The notes under the pieces: generated by a model
The model's input: only the letters and a program-made list of their open reading frames with translations
Databases searched by the model: none
Told to the model about the DNA's origin: nothing
Assembly: GCF_000472925.1 (NCBI RefSeq)
Contig: NZ_AXAS01000029.1
Coordinates: forward strand, 1-64,000
Origin: Bradyrhizobium sp. Ec3.3
GTDB lineage: Bacteria; Pseudomonadota; Alphaproteobacteria; Rhizobiales; Xanthobacteraceae
Direction: 5' to 3'
Length of the DNA: 64,000 bases
Shown here: positions 1 through 8,259 of the stretch, in pieces
Position numbering within the stretch: the first letter of the stretch is position 1
Layout of the letters: every line of letters starts with the position of its first letter
Program-made: the position numbers and the translations under genes

Positions 1-760
1 TCGACTTGACGTCGACGGTGTGGCTGCCGTCCGCCAGGCTGGTCGGATCGTAGCTCGAGGTGAACGCCGCGCCATCCACCGAATAGCTTACCGCCGCACC
101 GGCTTCGGTGCCGCTCACGGTCAAGGACCCGTCCTTGGTCAGATGGTCGCTGGCGGTGCCGCTGGTGCCGGCGCCCGCGGTGTCGTTCGTCAGCACCACG
201 GTCGGCGCCGCCGTTGTGGTGTCGAGCGTGAAGCTGATGCTGGTGTCGGCGGTGTTGCCGGCCTGGTCGGTCGACTTGACGTCCACGGTGTGGCCGCCGT
301 CCGCCAGGCTGGTCGGATCGTAGCTCGCGGTGAAAGCCCCACCATCCACCGCGTAGGTGATCGCCGCACCGGCTTCGGTGCCGCTTACGCTCAAGGAGGC
401 GTCCTTGGTCAGATGGTCGCTGCTGGTGCCGCTGGTGCCGGCACGGGCGGTGTCGTTCGTCAGCACCACGGTCGGCGCCGCCGTCGTGGTGTCGAGCGTG
501 AAGTTGATGCTGGTGTCGGCGGTGTTGCCGGCCTGGTCGGTCAATTTGACGTCCACGGTGTGGCTGCCATCCGCCAGTGCGGCCGGGTTATAGCTCGCGC
601 TGAAGGCTCCGCCATCGACCGCGTAGGTGATCGTGGTGCCGACGGCGCCGCTCACAGTCAAGGACCCATCCTTGGTCAGATGGTCGCTGGCGGTGCCGCC
701 GGTGCCGGCGCCAGCAGTGTCGTGGGTCAAAGTCACGATCGGTGCAGCCAGGTTAGGCAC
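1..760 (-). repeat. Tandem 270-bp repeats encoding Ig-like domains
   Basis: The string tcgacttgacgt(c/g)gacggtg recurs at 1, 271 and, slightly changed, 541, so the DNA repeats with a 270-bp period (90 codons). Units 1-270 and 271-540 are nearly identical at the nucleotide level; the unit from 541 is more diverged and ends near 753. The array continues beyond the left edge. Confidence 0.85.
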
Positions 761-2464
761 TCCAAACGTCAGCGTCGTTGAGGTGACGAACCCGTTCTGA
801 TCGAGCGTGGTGAGCGTGAATGTGTCGGAGAGAGAGACGTGAGACGTTACCGTGTAGCTGTAGGTACCATCAGCATTGACGGTAAGCGTTCCGTCCGCGC
901 CGTGCACGGTGTAAGAAGTCGGCAGGGTTGCCGTACCATCGAGGTACTTGGCAACAGCGAGCGATGGATCAAGGGTCGTCGCGCTCGCGCCGGCATTTCC
1001 CGCGGCGACACCGACGATCTTGAACGTGTCGGTAAAGTTGGTCGAGCTTGTGCCGACCGTGTTGCTGAAGAGATTGAGACTGTTGAGCGAGCCGGTGCTT
1101 GAATTCGCGCCGGCGGCCAGATTGATCGTCCCGGGGTTTACGATTTGAACCTGAAGCGCCTCAAAGCCATTGAGGGATAAGCCGCCCCCGGTACCGAAGT
1201 TCAACGAATAGGTCGCACTGCTCCCCTTGTGCGTGGCGAGCCAGTTGGCATACCCAGTAAGCTGGGTATTCATCAGCGAGTATTCGTCGGCTGTTACGAC
1301 GATTCGAATCGTGTCTGTGCCGCCTCCGGCGACGTAGGTGTCGACGTCGTTAGCAATACTCTGCAGCTGGCTGCCCACGACCGTGTAATGGTCCGAGATC
1401 GCATAGATGAAGAGATCATTGCCGTTGCCGGCGGTCACCGTGTCGGTGCCTGCGCCCGCCATGATGACGTCGCTGCCGTTGCCGACTTTGATCGTGTCGT
1501 TTCCGGCGCCGCCGTAGATGATGTTGCTGCCGTTGCCGGCACTGATGGTATCCGTCCCGCTGCCACCAACAATGATATTGCTGCCGTTGCCATCGCTGAT
1601 GCTGTTGGTGCCGCTGGTATCCTTCGCATAGATCAGGTTGCCGCCATTGCCGTCGCTGATCGTCGCGTTGCTGCCGCTGGCGATGATCGTGTTGGATCCG
1701 TTGCCGTCGCTGATGGTATTGTTGTTGCCACTGACCGTGATGGTATTGGTGCCGTTGCCATCGCTAACCGTGTTGTTATTTCCGGTTACGGCAACGGTGT
1801 TGGTCCCATTGCCGTCAGACACAGTGTTGTTATTGCCCGTCACAGTGACGGAATTTGTCCCGTTGCCATCGCTGATCTTGTCGTTGCTTCCGGTGACCGA
1901 CAGCGTGTTTGTGCTGTTGTTTCCAGAAATCGTGGTGTTGTTTGTGTCCAGCACGCCCGCATAGGCCCGCTGCCCAGCCGCCGTGATCGGCGGCGGTGCC
2001 AAAGTTGGTTTTTCAATCGACGAGAGTTCCCAGCTTCCCCCGCGCGCGGCGGCGCCGACGCGCCGGACTGATGCCGCTACCTTCGCTCCGGTCGCGTTTG
2101 TGATCGCATGGACGAACGCAGCGCCGTGCTCGCCTTGCGCGACCGCACAGCTCCACAACCGAAGTTCTCCGCCCTCTCCGATCACGCTGCCCAAAACGGC
2201 CAGATCATCCCGGTCTTGATCAATCGTTTCAAGCGACAACAGCCCCGCCGAGAACGCGATCTCACCCGGTTGTCCGTGAGCGATAATGTGGACTGCTTCC
2301 AGTCCTTTCCTGCCCTCAACTGCGCGCGCCATTTGGCGGAGGGCTGGCTCATTGTTGATAAGCAGGAACAGCTCTACATCGGGGCGAATTCCCTTAGTCA
2401 ACACATCGAGGTCATCGACGCCCTGGTCGATAAAGGCGATCTCATGCTTGTTAGTGGTGGTCAT
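1..2464 (-). CDS. Giant repeat adhesin / RTX-like surface protein, N-terminal part (runs off left edge)
   Basis: The minus-strand reading frame opens with ATG at 2464 and stays open for about 821 codons to the window edge. Residues 1-150 match the DUF4347 pattern found at the start of very large secreted adhesins (LFLLINNEPAL, HIIAHGQPGE, LRLWSCAVAQG). From about residue 175 comes an Asn/Gly-rich block of 18-residue repeats (SDGNGTNTVTVTGNNNTV type), then canonical RTX-like nonapeptides (GGAGNDTI), a linker, and Ig-like repeats of 90 residues in which TDQAGNTADTSI recurs. DUF4347 proteins are usually type I secretion substrates, with the secretion signal at the C-terminus, which is outside the window. 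No HlyB/HlyD/TolC-like gene is visible. The plus-strand ORFs across this region are antisense shadows. Confidence 0.85.
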   Translation of the reverse strand, partial: MTTTNKHEIAFIDQGVDDLDVLTKGIRPDVELFLLINNEPALRQMARAVEGRKGLEAVHIIAHGQPGEIAFSAGLLSLETIDQDRDDLAVLGSVIGEGGELRLWSCAVAQGEHGAAFVHAITNATGAKVAASVRRVGAAARGGSWELSSIEKPTLAPPPITAAGQRAYAGVLDTNNTTISGNNSTNTLSVTGSNDKISDGNGTNSVTVTGNNNTVSDGNGTNTVAVTGNNNTVSDGNGTNTITVSGNNNTISDGNGSNTIIASGSNATISDGNGGNLIYAKDTSGTNSISDGNGSNIIVGGSGTDTISAGNGSNIIYGGAGNDTIKVGNGSDVIMAGAGTDTVTAGNGNDLFIYAISDHYTVVGSQLQSIANDVDTYVAGGGTDTIRIVVTADEYSLMNTQLTGYANWLATHKGSSATYSLNFGTGGGLSLNGFEALQVQIVNPGTINLAAGANSSTGSLNSLNLFSNTVGTSSTNFTDTFKIVGVAAGNAGASATTLDPSLAVAKYLDGTATLPTSYTVHGADGTLTVNADGTYSYTVTSHVSLSDTFTLTTLDQNGFVTSTTLTFGVPNLAAPIVTLTHDTAGAGTGGTASDHLTKDGSLTVSGAVGTTITYAVDGGAFSASYNPAALADGSHTVDVKLTDQAGNTADTSINFTLDTTTAAPTVVLTNDTARAGTSGTSSDHLTKDASLSVSGTEAGAAITYAVDGGAFTASYDPTSLADGGHTVDVKSTDQAGNTADTSISFTLDTTTAAPTVVLTNDTAGAGTSGTASDHLTKDGSLTVSGTEAGAAVSYSVDGAAFTSSYDPTSLADGSHTVDVKS
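1420..1935 (-). repeat. 54-bp coding repeats (18-residue Asn/Gly-rich, RTX-like)
   Basis: The motif ttgcc(g/a)tcgct recurs every 54 bp (for example near 1652, 1706 and 1759), encoding an 18-residue unit that reads as two degenerate RTX nonapeptides. Between about 1420 and 1610 the units approach the canonical GGxGxDxx calcium-binding form. The regular spacing is coding, not CRISPR. Confidence 0.8.
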
Positions 2465-2509
2465 GGATGAGCTCTCGACTGAAATTGAATAACGGGAACA
2501 ACGTCGCGC

Positions 2510-2914
2510 TCACGCGCTGGTAAATGCTGGATTGTTTGGATCGAATGGCTGCCAGGGCCCAACGGCATCTGGACAAATGAATTGCATTCCGTCGTCAGCG
2601 AGGCGGCACGATTCGCCACGGGCTCGTTCGAAAGCCCACTGGTCGATTTGAGCGGACGCGTGATTTGCGAGCTTGCTCAAAGACCCGATCGAAAGGTCGC
2701 ACCGAGAAGAAAGAGGCGAACTCGAAATTTCCTGGCGACGCCGTTCAATTTCGGACCAGTTAATTGGCAATCCGCCCCTGCGGGCAATATTAACCTTACT
2801 CAAATCACGTCCCCTGTAGCGCTGCCACTGCAGCGCCCCCGTTCCACGTGCGTCAGAAAACGGCAACACTGGAGCATCCTCGCAATACGCTTGGGCAATC
2901 ACTCGATCCAGCAC
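2510..2914 (-). CDS. Hypothetical protein (doubtful)
   Basis: An open frame of 134 codons that would have to start with GTG at 2914, as there is no in-frame ATG. Composition is protein-like (WSEIERRRQEIS; C-terminal WQPFDPNNPAF), but no family is recognised and no good ribosome binding site precedes the start. It lies just upstream of the adhesin gene on the same strand. It could be a remnant of a longer gene. Confidence 0.3.
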   Translation of the reverse strand: MLDRVIAQAYCEDAPVLPFSDARGTGALQWQRYRGRDLSKVNIARRGGLPINWSEIERRRQEISSSPLSSRCDLSIGSLSKLANHASAQIDQWAFERARGESCRLADDGMQFICPDAVGPWQPFDPNNPAFTSA

Positions 2915-3642
2915 GATCCGGGGCTACCCCTTTAGGATGATTTGATCGGTCCGAGATCGGAGTGCGCGGTGCTTCGCCGCAAGCGAATGACCGTAAGCCA
3001 CCGTAACCGATCTTTCGGTAGGGCCGCGCGCCTTGCGTTCGTCAGCGACCGGCTTGTCGCCGTTCAAGTCAGAGCGACGCCGCGCCAAGCAATGTTCTAG
3101 CAGGATGAGATCGCTGCGTTGTGCCGGTTGTCGGACGCGGGCCGGCAACCTTGTCGACGCTGTCGAACGCACCATGATCCTGGGACCAACACATGCCCTT
3201 GATCTTATTGGTCAGCCGGCGAGCGCATGTCCAACGGACACCCATGGGCCGGCTCGACGACCTCCCGCCCTGGAACTGGCGACCTGCGACCGCCATCAAC
3301 TGACAACAGTAGTCCGAGACGGACGCTTACGTGAGCGTAGTAAGCGTCCAAATCTCACACGATTGTCTCGCGGCTCGCGCACACCGATCTGTTCTCGGTC
3401 TCGATTTACAATGAGAGGAGAACAGGATGGCGGACGAGAGCCGGCCCCCGCATTCGATACGGCAAGGCGCCTTGGCGGTCACACCAAGCAGAGCACGTTG
3501 AATCAGCGCGAGGATTGTGAGGCCCACAGCATTCCGCCGAAGGCGGTTCGGTAATTTGTATGCGAACGTCAAGGCCAAACCGCGTCCGCCCAAGTGGCGG
3601 CTGGTCTATCGGCGCGCCGACCCAAAATCATTAGGAGGTTGC
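2915..3642. other. Gene-poor stretch
   Basis: Several short ORFs exist on both strands, but none has a convincing start, a recognisable domain or consistent codon usage. The only clear structure is the stem-loop at 3321-3349, listed separately. Confidence 0.4.
3321..3349. repeat. Perfect 10-bp inverted repeat (stem-loop)
   Basis: ggacgcttac at 3321-3330 and gtaagcgtcc at 3340-3349 form a perfect 10-bp stem with a 9-nt loop. No T-run follows on either strand, so it is not a typical intrinsic terminator. It could be a protein-binding palindrome or a remnant of a mobile element. Confidence 0.55.
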
Positions 3643-3888
3643 CTAAAGGAGATCGCCCTGGGTGCGAAGCCATCCGTTCACAAACACGTCGCTGAGCGAC
3701 CGGGGGATCGCCGGATCCGCCATGATCGCATCCTCCCATCTTCCCCGTCGCCAGCTCAGCACAGCAACACCATCGTTCAACCTTGGATTGTTATCCACAT
3801 TGCAACCGCGCGATGCTCCGATCACATGGGCGGAAAACACTTTTGTTAGCCGTCCCTTGATGGGCGCGTAGACGCTAGCAAGATGCAT
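3643..3888 (-). CDS. Hypothetical small protein or gene fragment (doubtful)
   Basis: An 81-codon frame with ATG at 3888 and protein-like composition (VFSAHVIGASRGCNVDN, VLSWRRGRWEDAIM). No family is recognised. A second frame just upstream on the same strand (3966-4076 and its continuation past the stop) also reads protein-like, so the two may be pieces of one decayed gene. Confidence 0.3.
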   Translation of the reverse strand: MHLASVYAPIKGRLTKVFSAHVIGASRGCNVDNNPRLNDGVAVLSWRRGRWEDAIMADPAIPRSLSDVFVNGWLRTQGDLL

Positions 3889-3965
3889 TCCGTCCCGAGG
3901 TGACCGGCCATCACCGTTAGATCTCCGTCAAGCTCGGCGGTGCAATCTCCGACGTCATGCACACG

Positions 3966-4076
3966 TCAGCCTTTCGAACAGACAAGTCCAAGCATCTTTG
4001 GAACCAGGCAGGCCACCACGACTTGGCGCTTTCGGTTCGCACTCGTAGGGAGCTCGCCTGGAGTGGCGGGCGGCAT
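3966..4076 (-). CDS. 36-residue ORF with near-perfect Shine-Dalgarno
   Basis: ATG at 4076 is preceded by AAAGGAGGTGCCG, close to a full anti-16S match at good spacing. The frame encodes 36 residues (starting MPPATPGELPTS) and stops with TGA at 3966-3968. Beyond the stop the same frame reads on protein-like (HDVGDCTAELDGD), so this may be a real small protein or the intact 5' end of a gene broken by a stop. It is divergent from the gene at 4165. Confidence 0.35.
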   Translation of the reverse strand: MPPATPGELPTSANRKRQVVVACLVPKMLGLVCSKG

Positions 4077-4138
4077 CGGCACCTCCTTTAATCGTTCGTG
4101 ACTCTCATTCGACTATATAGGTCCGTCTTGACGGGGCC

Positions 4139-4168
4139 AATTGAAACCCATAGTTATACTCCAAATGA
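4139..4168 (+). repeat. Leader repeat, copy 1 (copy 2 at 4851-4880)
   Basis: aattgaaacccata at 4139-4152 is identical to 4851-4864, and caaatga occurs at the same offset (+23) in both. Copy 1 precedes the ATG of the gene at 4165. Copy 2 lies within the first codons of the methyltransferase gene, whose frame does not use that ATG. It could be a duplicated operator or promoter segment, or chance. Confidence 0.4.
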
Positions 4169-4809
4169 CCGATTACAAGCGCAATCAAGTTGCGGAGGCG
4201 ATTTCACGGGTCTTCGACGAGCAGTCGGCCGAGCCAAGTCCGGCGTTACGAACCCGTATCAAGCGCCTCCTCGATACCGACCGCGGCCAAGGACGAAACC
4301 TCCGGTCCAGCGATCCGGAGATTTCGAACTACGCCTTTTACAGTGATGACTCCGGCGGCAAGGGCGCCGACGTGCTGTTCTCGGACTACGAGGCTTTTGC
4401 ACTCATGCTCGGGCTGCAGATGTTGAATCACAACTGGCCTCAATTGTTCGCGGTCAAGATGCTACGCCAATACAGAAAAGAACTCGAAGCAAGGCACGCG
4501 AGAATCTTACGTGTCGATCCAAAGGTGCTGTTCGACCCAGAGCAGATGAAGCGCGAAGCCCGACCGGGAGCTCCGGCGTACCCGTCGACGTCGCGCGTCT
4601 TCTTGTTAATCTGTTCGGATAACCGGTACGCCAAGGATCCGGAAGCTGTTGCCGCGCTAGCGAAAATATTTGACGACGAAACGACGGCCGTTGCCTTCAC
4701 TCGTGAGAAGGCCGGCCGTTCGACCACTTGGCTCGAATTGGGGGGATCGGCGCATTTGTTGGCGAATGCGCTCTCCAGAACTCAACCAAAGCAGCGCGGT
4801 CGAAGCTGA
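4165..4809 (+). CDS. Hypothetical protein, phage-island gene, possible HTH
   Basis: 214 residues from ATG 4165 (MTDYKRNQ); a TTG at 4141 is an alternative. The family is not recognised. Residues 1-100 hold a helical segment with an aromatic-acidic stretch (NYAFYSDD, then FSDYEAFALMLGLQ), which recalls the recognition region of small regulators, but the match is weak. The C-terminal half has a predicted beta-strand (RVFLLICSDN) and an alpha-helical end. It lies 27 bp upstream of the methyltransferase gene in the same direction and probably shares its transcript. TTGACG at 4128-4133 is a possible -35 box, with only a poor -10. Confidence 0.65.
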   Translation: MTDYKRNQVAEAISRVFDEQSAEPSPALRTRIKRLLDTDRGQGRNLRSSDPEISNYAFYSDDSGGKGADVLFSDYEAFALMLGLQMLNHNWPQLFAVKMLRQYRKELEARHARILRVDPKVLFDPEQMKREARPGAPAYPSTSRVFLLICSDNRYAKDPEAVAALAKIFDDETTAVAFTREKAGRSTTWLELGGSAHLLANALSRTQPKQRGRS

Positions 4810-4836
4810 AACAGCCCAACTGACGGAGAAAAATGG

Positions 4837-6219
4837 ATGCCTTCACGCAAAATTGAAACCCATATAAAGGTTTCAAATGAAAGCTGTCGTTTCCCCTACT
4901 GGGACGATCAGCGCAACATCCGGTTGGTGCCTCCGCAATCTCTCAAGCCCGCGAAAAAGAACGCGCGGACCCACTCCAAGAAGCAAGTCAAACAAGTCGC
5001 CAACTCGATCCTCCAATTCGGATGGACCTATCCCATTTTGGCGGGCGAAGATCTGCAGATCATCTGCGGGCGCGCGCGCTGGGAAGCGGCCAAGCAGCTC
5101 GGGCTCAAGGACGTCCCCGTCCTGGTGATGCGTGGGCTCGACGAGACCAAAAAGCGCGCGCTCGCCCTTGCCGACAACAAGATTCCGGCGAACGCAGGCT
5201 GGAATCGCAAGCTGCTCGCCGAGGAGCTCGGCGAGCTTTCTTCCCTGCTCCCGGAATGCAATCTCAGCCTCGAGATCACCGGTTTTGAGCCGGCGGAGGT
5301 CGACGGCCTGATGGCCGATTTCGGCGACCAGGATCCGGGCGATGAGCTCTGCGCGATCGAAGATCATCCGGTCAGCCGCAAGGGCGACCTGTGGCAGGCC
5401 GGCGCGCATCGCCTGCTGTGCGGCGACGCCCGCGCGCCATCGGACTGGGCGGTCCTAATGGCCAACGATCGCGCCGCCATGGTATTCGCGGATGGCCCTT
5501 ACAACGTGCGCATTTCGAAAACGCTCGGCCGCGGCAAGATCAAGCACCGCGAATTTGCGGTGGCTTCCGGCGAAATGTCACCGGCCAAGTTCACGGAATT
5601 TACAACGACATGGATGCGGCCTGCCGTCCAGTTCTCCAAGGACGGTTCAATCCACTACGTTTGCACCGACTGGCGGCACCTGGGCGAGATGCACAGCGCC
5701 GGGCACGACGTCTTCGGCTCCCTGCAAAACCTTGTTGTCTGGAACAAGACCAATGCCGGCCAAGGCAGCTTCTACCGCTCGCAGCACGAGCTGATCTTCG
5801 TCTACAAGAAGGGCGATGCGGCGCACCTCAACAATATCGAGCTCGGCCGCCACGGCCGCAACCGCTCCAACGTCTGGAGCTATCCCGGCGTCAACAGCTT
5901 CCGCGCCGGCCGGCTCGACGACCTCGCGGTGCATCCCACGGTCAAGCCGGTCGCGCTAGTCGCCGACGCGATCAAGGATTGCACCGCGCGCGGGGACATC
6001 GTGCTCGATCCCTTCATGGGGTCTGGCACCACCCTGCTCGCGGCGGAGCGCGTCGGCCGCTGCGCTTACGGCCTGGAGATCGACCCGCGCTACGTCGATG
6101 CCGCGATCCGCCGCTGGCAGGCCTTCACCAAGCAAGACGCTGTCCTCACCGCAACCGGCCAGACCTTCGAGGAGGTCGCCGCCGAGCGCGCCTCCGCAAC
6201 GCCGGGGAGCAGCACATGA
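4837..6219 (+). CDS. ParB/Srx-like domain fused to phage DNA methyltransferase
   Basis: 460 residues. An N-terminal ParB/Srx-type domain (about 33-117; ICGRARWEAAKQLGL, LADNKI) is joined to an N4/N6-type DNA methyltransferase domain. Motif IV appears as DGPYN (219-223) rather than the usual DPPY, and motif I as DPFMGSGTT (391-399), with HPTVKP at 366-371. The IV-before-I order is that of beta-class enzymes such as CcrM. It would use S-adenosylmethionine to methylate adenine or cytosine amino groups. No restriction endonuclease is adjacent, so it is probably an orphan phage-type enzyme that protects or marks DNA. The stop overlaps the next start in ATGA. Confidence 0.9.
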   Translation: MPSRKIETHIKVSNESCRFPYWDDQRNIRLVPPQSLKPAKKNARTHSKKQVKQVANSILQFGWTYPILAGEDLQIICGRARWEAAKQLGLKDVPVLVMRGLDETKKRALALADNKIPANAGWNRKLLAEELGELSSLLPECNLSLEITGFEPAEVDGLMADFGDQDPGDELCAIEDHPVSRKGDLWQAGAHRLLCGDARAPSDWAVLMANDRAAMVFADGPYNVRISKTLGRGKIKHREFAVASGEMSPAKFTEFTTTWMRPAVQFSKDGSIHYVCTDWRHLGEMHSAGHDVFGSLQNLVVWNKTNAGQGSFYRSQHELIFVYKKGDAAHLNNIELGRHGRNRSNVWSYPGVNSFRAGRLDDLAVHPTVKPVALVADAIKDCTARGDIVLDPFMGSGTTLLAAERVGRCAYGLEIDPRYVDAAIRRWQAFTKQDAVLTATGQTFEEVAAERASATPGSST

Positions 6220-6635
6220 GCCGTAAGCGCCCGCGCCGCGCCGACACGTCCGGCACAAAAGATGGCGTCGGCTACTGCACGCCGCCGCCCGAGCATTGGT
6301 TCAAGCCGGGCCAAAGTGGCAATCCGAAGGGCCGGCCCAAGGGCAGCAAGAACGAGGCGACGATCATCAACGAGATCCTCGCCCGGAAAATCACGGTCCG
6401 TGAGAACGGGCGAGCGCGCAAGATCACCGTGCAGGAGGCCATCCTTCTTAACTTCGCGAATGACGCGCTGAAGGGAAATCCAAAATCAGCGACCTTCCTG
6501 CTCAACCGCAAGCAGCTGATCGAGTCATCCGAACAGCCTAAAACCCCGGTCCTCGATATGGACGACAGGAAGATCTTGGAATTTTACGCCCGCCAACTCG
6601 AAGAGCAGCTCAAGAAGAAAGAGGAACCCGAATGA
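6216..6635 (+). CDS. DUF5681 protein, terminase-associated
   Basis: 139 residues from ATG 6216, which overlaps the stop of the methyltransferase gene. The N-terminal segment WFKPGQSGNPKGRPKGSKN is the hallmark of DUF5681 proteins, which in prophages sit directly before the terminase large subunit and are thought to act as, or together with, the small terminase subunit. The C-terminus is a charged helix (EFYARQLEEQLKKKEEPE). Its own stop overlaps the terminase start, again as ATGA, giving a tightly coupled three-gene unit. Confidence 0.88.
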   Translation: MSRKRPRRADTSGTKDGVGYCTPPPEHWFKPGQSGNPKGRPKGSKNEATIINEILARKITVRENGRARKITVQEAILLNFANDALKGNPKSATFLLNRKQLIESSEQPKTPVLDMDDRKILEFYARQLEEQLKKKEEPE

Positions 6636-8032
6636 CCAACCACGACGTTGCGCTGCTGGATGCAGTTCTGCGCACCAACTTTGTCAGCTTCCTCTACCGA
6701 AGCTTTCTGACACTCCATCCGGGAGCCACTTTTCTTCCCAACTGGCACATCGAGGCGATTGCCTATCAATTGGATCGCGTGCGCCGCGGAGAAATCACCC
6801 GCCTCATCATCAACCTGCCGCCACGTTATCTGAAGTCGGTCATGGTGTCAGTGGCGTTCCCAGCGTTCTTGCTGGGTCTGGAGCCGCGCCGTCGAATCAT
6901 GGCGATCAGCTACAGCGACGAACTGTCGACGAAGCTGGCGCGAGATTTCCGGTCGGTGGTGCACGCCGCGTGGTACCGGCGCGCCTTCTCGGTCATGAGC
7001 CCGCTGCGTGACACCGACGGCGAACTCATCACCACCGAACACGGCTTCCGCAAGTCGACATCGGTCTCGGGAACCCTGACGGGCCTGGGCGCCGATCTGT
7101 TCATCATTGACGATCCGCAGAAGCCGGCTGACGCGCACTCTGATGTTCGTCGCGACGGCCTCAATCAATGGGTCAACAACACCATGATGTCGCGTCTGGA
7201 CAACAAGCAGACCAGCGCCATCATCGTGGTCATGCAACGCGTCCACATGGATGACCTGTCGGGATTTCTCACCAGTTCGTCGGACCAATGGGAAGTGCTT
7301 AGCCTGCCTGCAATCTCCGAGACAGACACCACCATCCAAACCGGTATCGATAAGTTCTATACGCGTCGCGCTGGAGAAGCGTTGCACCCTGCACGTGAGT
7401 CGATCGAGACGCTCCGCAAACTGCAGCAGACGCTCGGGCCCGACGTGTTCGCCGCGCAATACCAACAGGCCCCCGTGCCGGCCGGCGGGGGCATGATCAA
7501 GCGATCCTGGTTGCGGTATTACGACGAGGCGCCGCCACGTGTGCCTGGGAGTAGGATCATCCAGAGCTGGGATACGGCCGCCAAGAATGGCGCGCAAAAT
7601 GACTGGTCGGTGTGTACAACCTGGCTTGTCACGGACGGCTACTACTACCTGCTGGACCTTACCCGCGGTCGGTTCGAATATCCGGTTCTCCGCGACACCG
7701 CGCTCGAGCTCGCCAAGCGCTTCAAACCGCATGAGATCCTGGTCGAAGACGCATCCACCGGGATTGCGCTGGCCCAGGAGCTCCGGGACAAGACCGATTG
7801 CTTCGTCAATCCCATCAAGATCGACCACGATAAGATCGGCCGCCTGTACGTTCAGCAGGCCAAATTTGCAGCCGGGCGGGTGCTGTTGCCAAGGAACGCG
7901 CCATTTCTGGCCGACCTCGAGATGGAGCTGCTGACCTTCCCGCAAGGCCGTCACGACGACCAGGTCGACAGCATCAGCCAGGCCCTTGCCTATGAGGACA
8001 ACGGCTACGACTATACGATGAGCTGGCTGTGA
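6632..8032 (+). CDS. terL: Phage terminase large subunit
   Basis: 466 residues, normal for the family. The N-terminal ATPase has a Walker A variant PPRYLKS (63-69), a Walker B LFIIDD (156-161) and a coupling-motif region around residues 195-205. The C-terminal RNase H-like nuclease has acidic positions in SWDTA (D314), VEDAS (E372, D373) and HDDQVDS (442-446). It would cut concatemeric phage DNA and drive it into a procapsid. Both domains look intact, but no portal, capsid or tail gene follows within the window, so the gene is probably a stranded module or part of a non-phage element. No gene is seen from 8033 to 8259. Confidence 0.93.
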   Translation: MTNHDVALLDAVLRTNFVSFLYRSFLTLHPGATFLPNWHIEAIAYQLDRVRRGEITRLIINLPPRYLKSVMVSVAFPAFLLGLEPRRRIMAISYSDELSTKLARDFRSVVHAAWYRRAFSVMSPLRDTDGELITTEHGFRKSTSVSGTLTGLGADLFIIDDPQKPADAHSDVRRDGLNQWVNNTMMSRLDNKQTSAIIVVMQRVHMDDLSGFLTSSSDQWEVLSLPAISETDTTIQTGIDKFYTRRAGEALHPARESIETLRKLQQTLGPDVFAAQYQQAPVPAGGGMIKRSWLRYYDEAPPRVPGSRIIQSWDTAAKNGAQNDWSVCTTWLVTDGYYYLLDLTRGRFEYPVLRDTALELAKRFKPHEILVEDASTGIALAQELRDKTDCFVNPIKIDHDKIGRLYVQQAKFAAGRVLLPRNAPFLADLEMELLTFPQGRHDDQVDSISQALAYEDNGYDYTMSWL

Positions 8033-8259
8033 TGGAGTGCGTTGCCGCTACGCGAGCTTCCCCGAGTTCGCGACCAGTCCAAACGTGAATATCGGCGCGA
8101 TCGGCAGGCGCGTTCAGCAAATGAAGAAGACGCGGTCGAGAACTGCTCTGTGGCGTCCATCCGCTGGATATAGCCGTTGCTTCGGCGCGTCTAAGCCTCA
8201 CGGCGCAGCCCTCGGTGCCCAGTTTCTGCAGAACGAACCCAACTTGGTTCCGAGCTGCT

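Noticed and set aside
1420..1935. Evenly spaced repeats that look like a CRISPR array
   Set aside because: The 54-bp period is a multiple of three, the units encode an 18-residue pattern, and there are no unique spacers between identical direct repeats.
20..2071. Long plus-strand ORFs across the left end
   Set aside because: They lie antisense to the giant adhesin. The minus frame alone reads as repeats with recognisable Ig-like and RTX motifs.
3033..3554. 173-codon plus-strand ORF in the gene-poor region
   Set aside because: Composition rich in Arg, Thr and Ser with no domain, no ribosome binding site and overlapping open frames on the other strand.
5391..6215. Plus-strand frame in the middle of the methyltransferase gene that leads into DUF5681
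   Set aside because: The first part is an out-of-frame shadow with Arg/Pro-rich composition; the real DUF5681 gene starts at 6216.
6848..7954. 368-codon minus-strand ORF in the terminase gene
   Set aside because: Antisense shadow of a gene with all terminase motifs.
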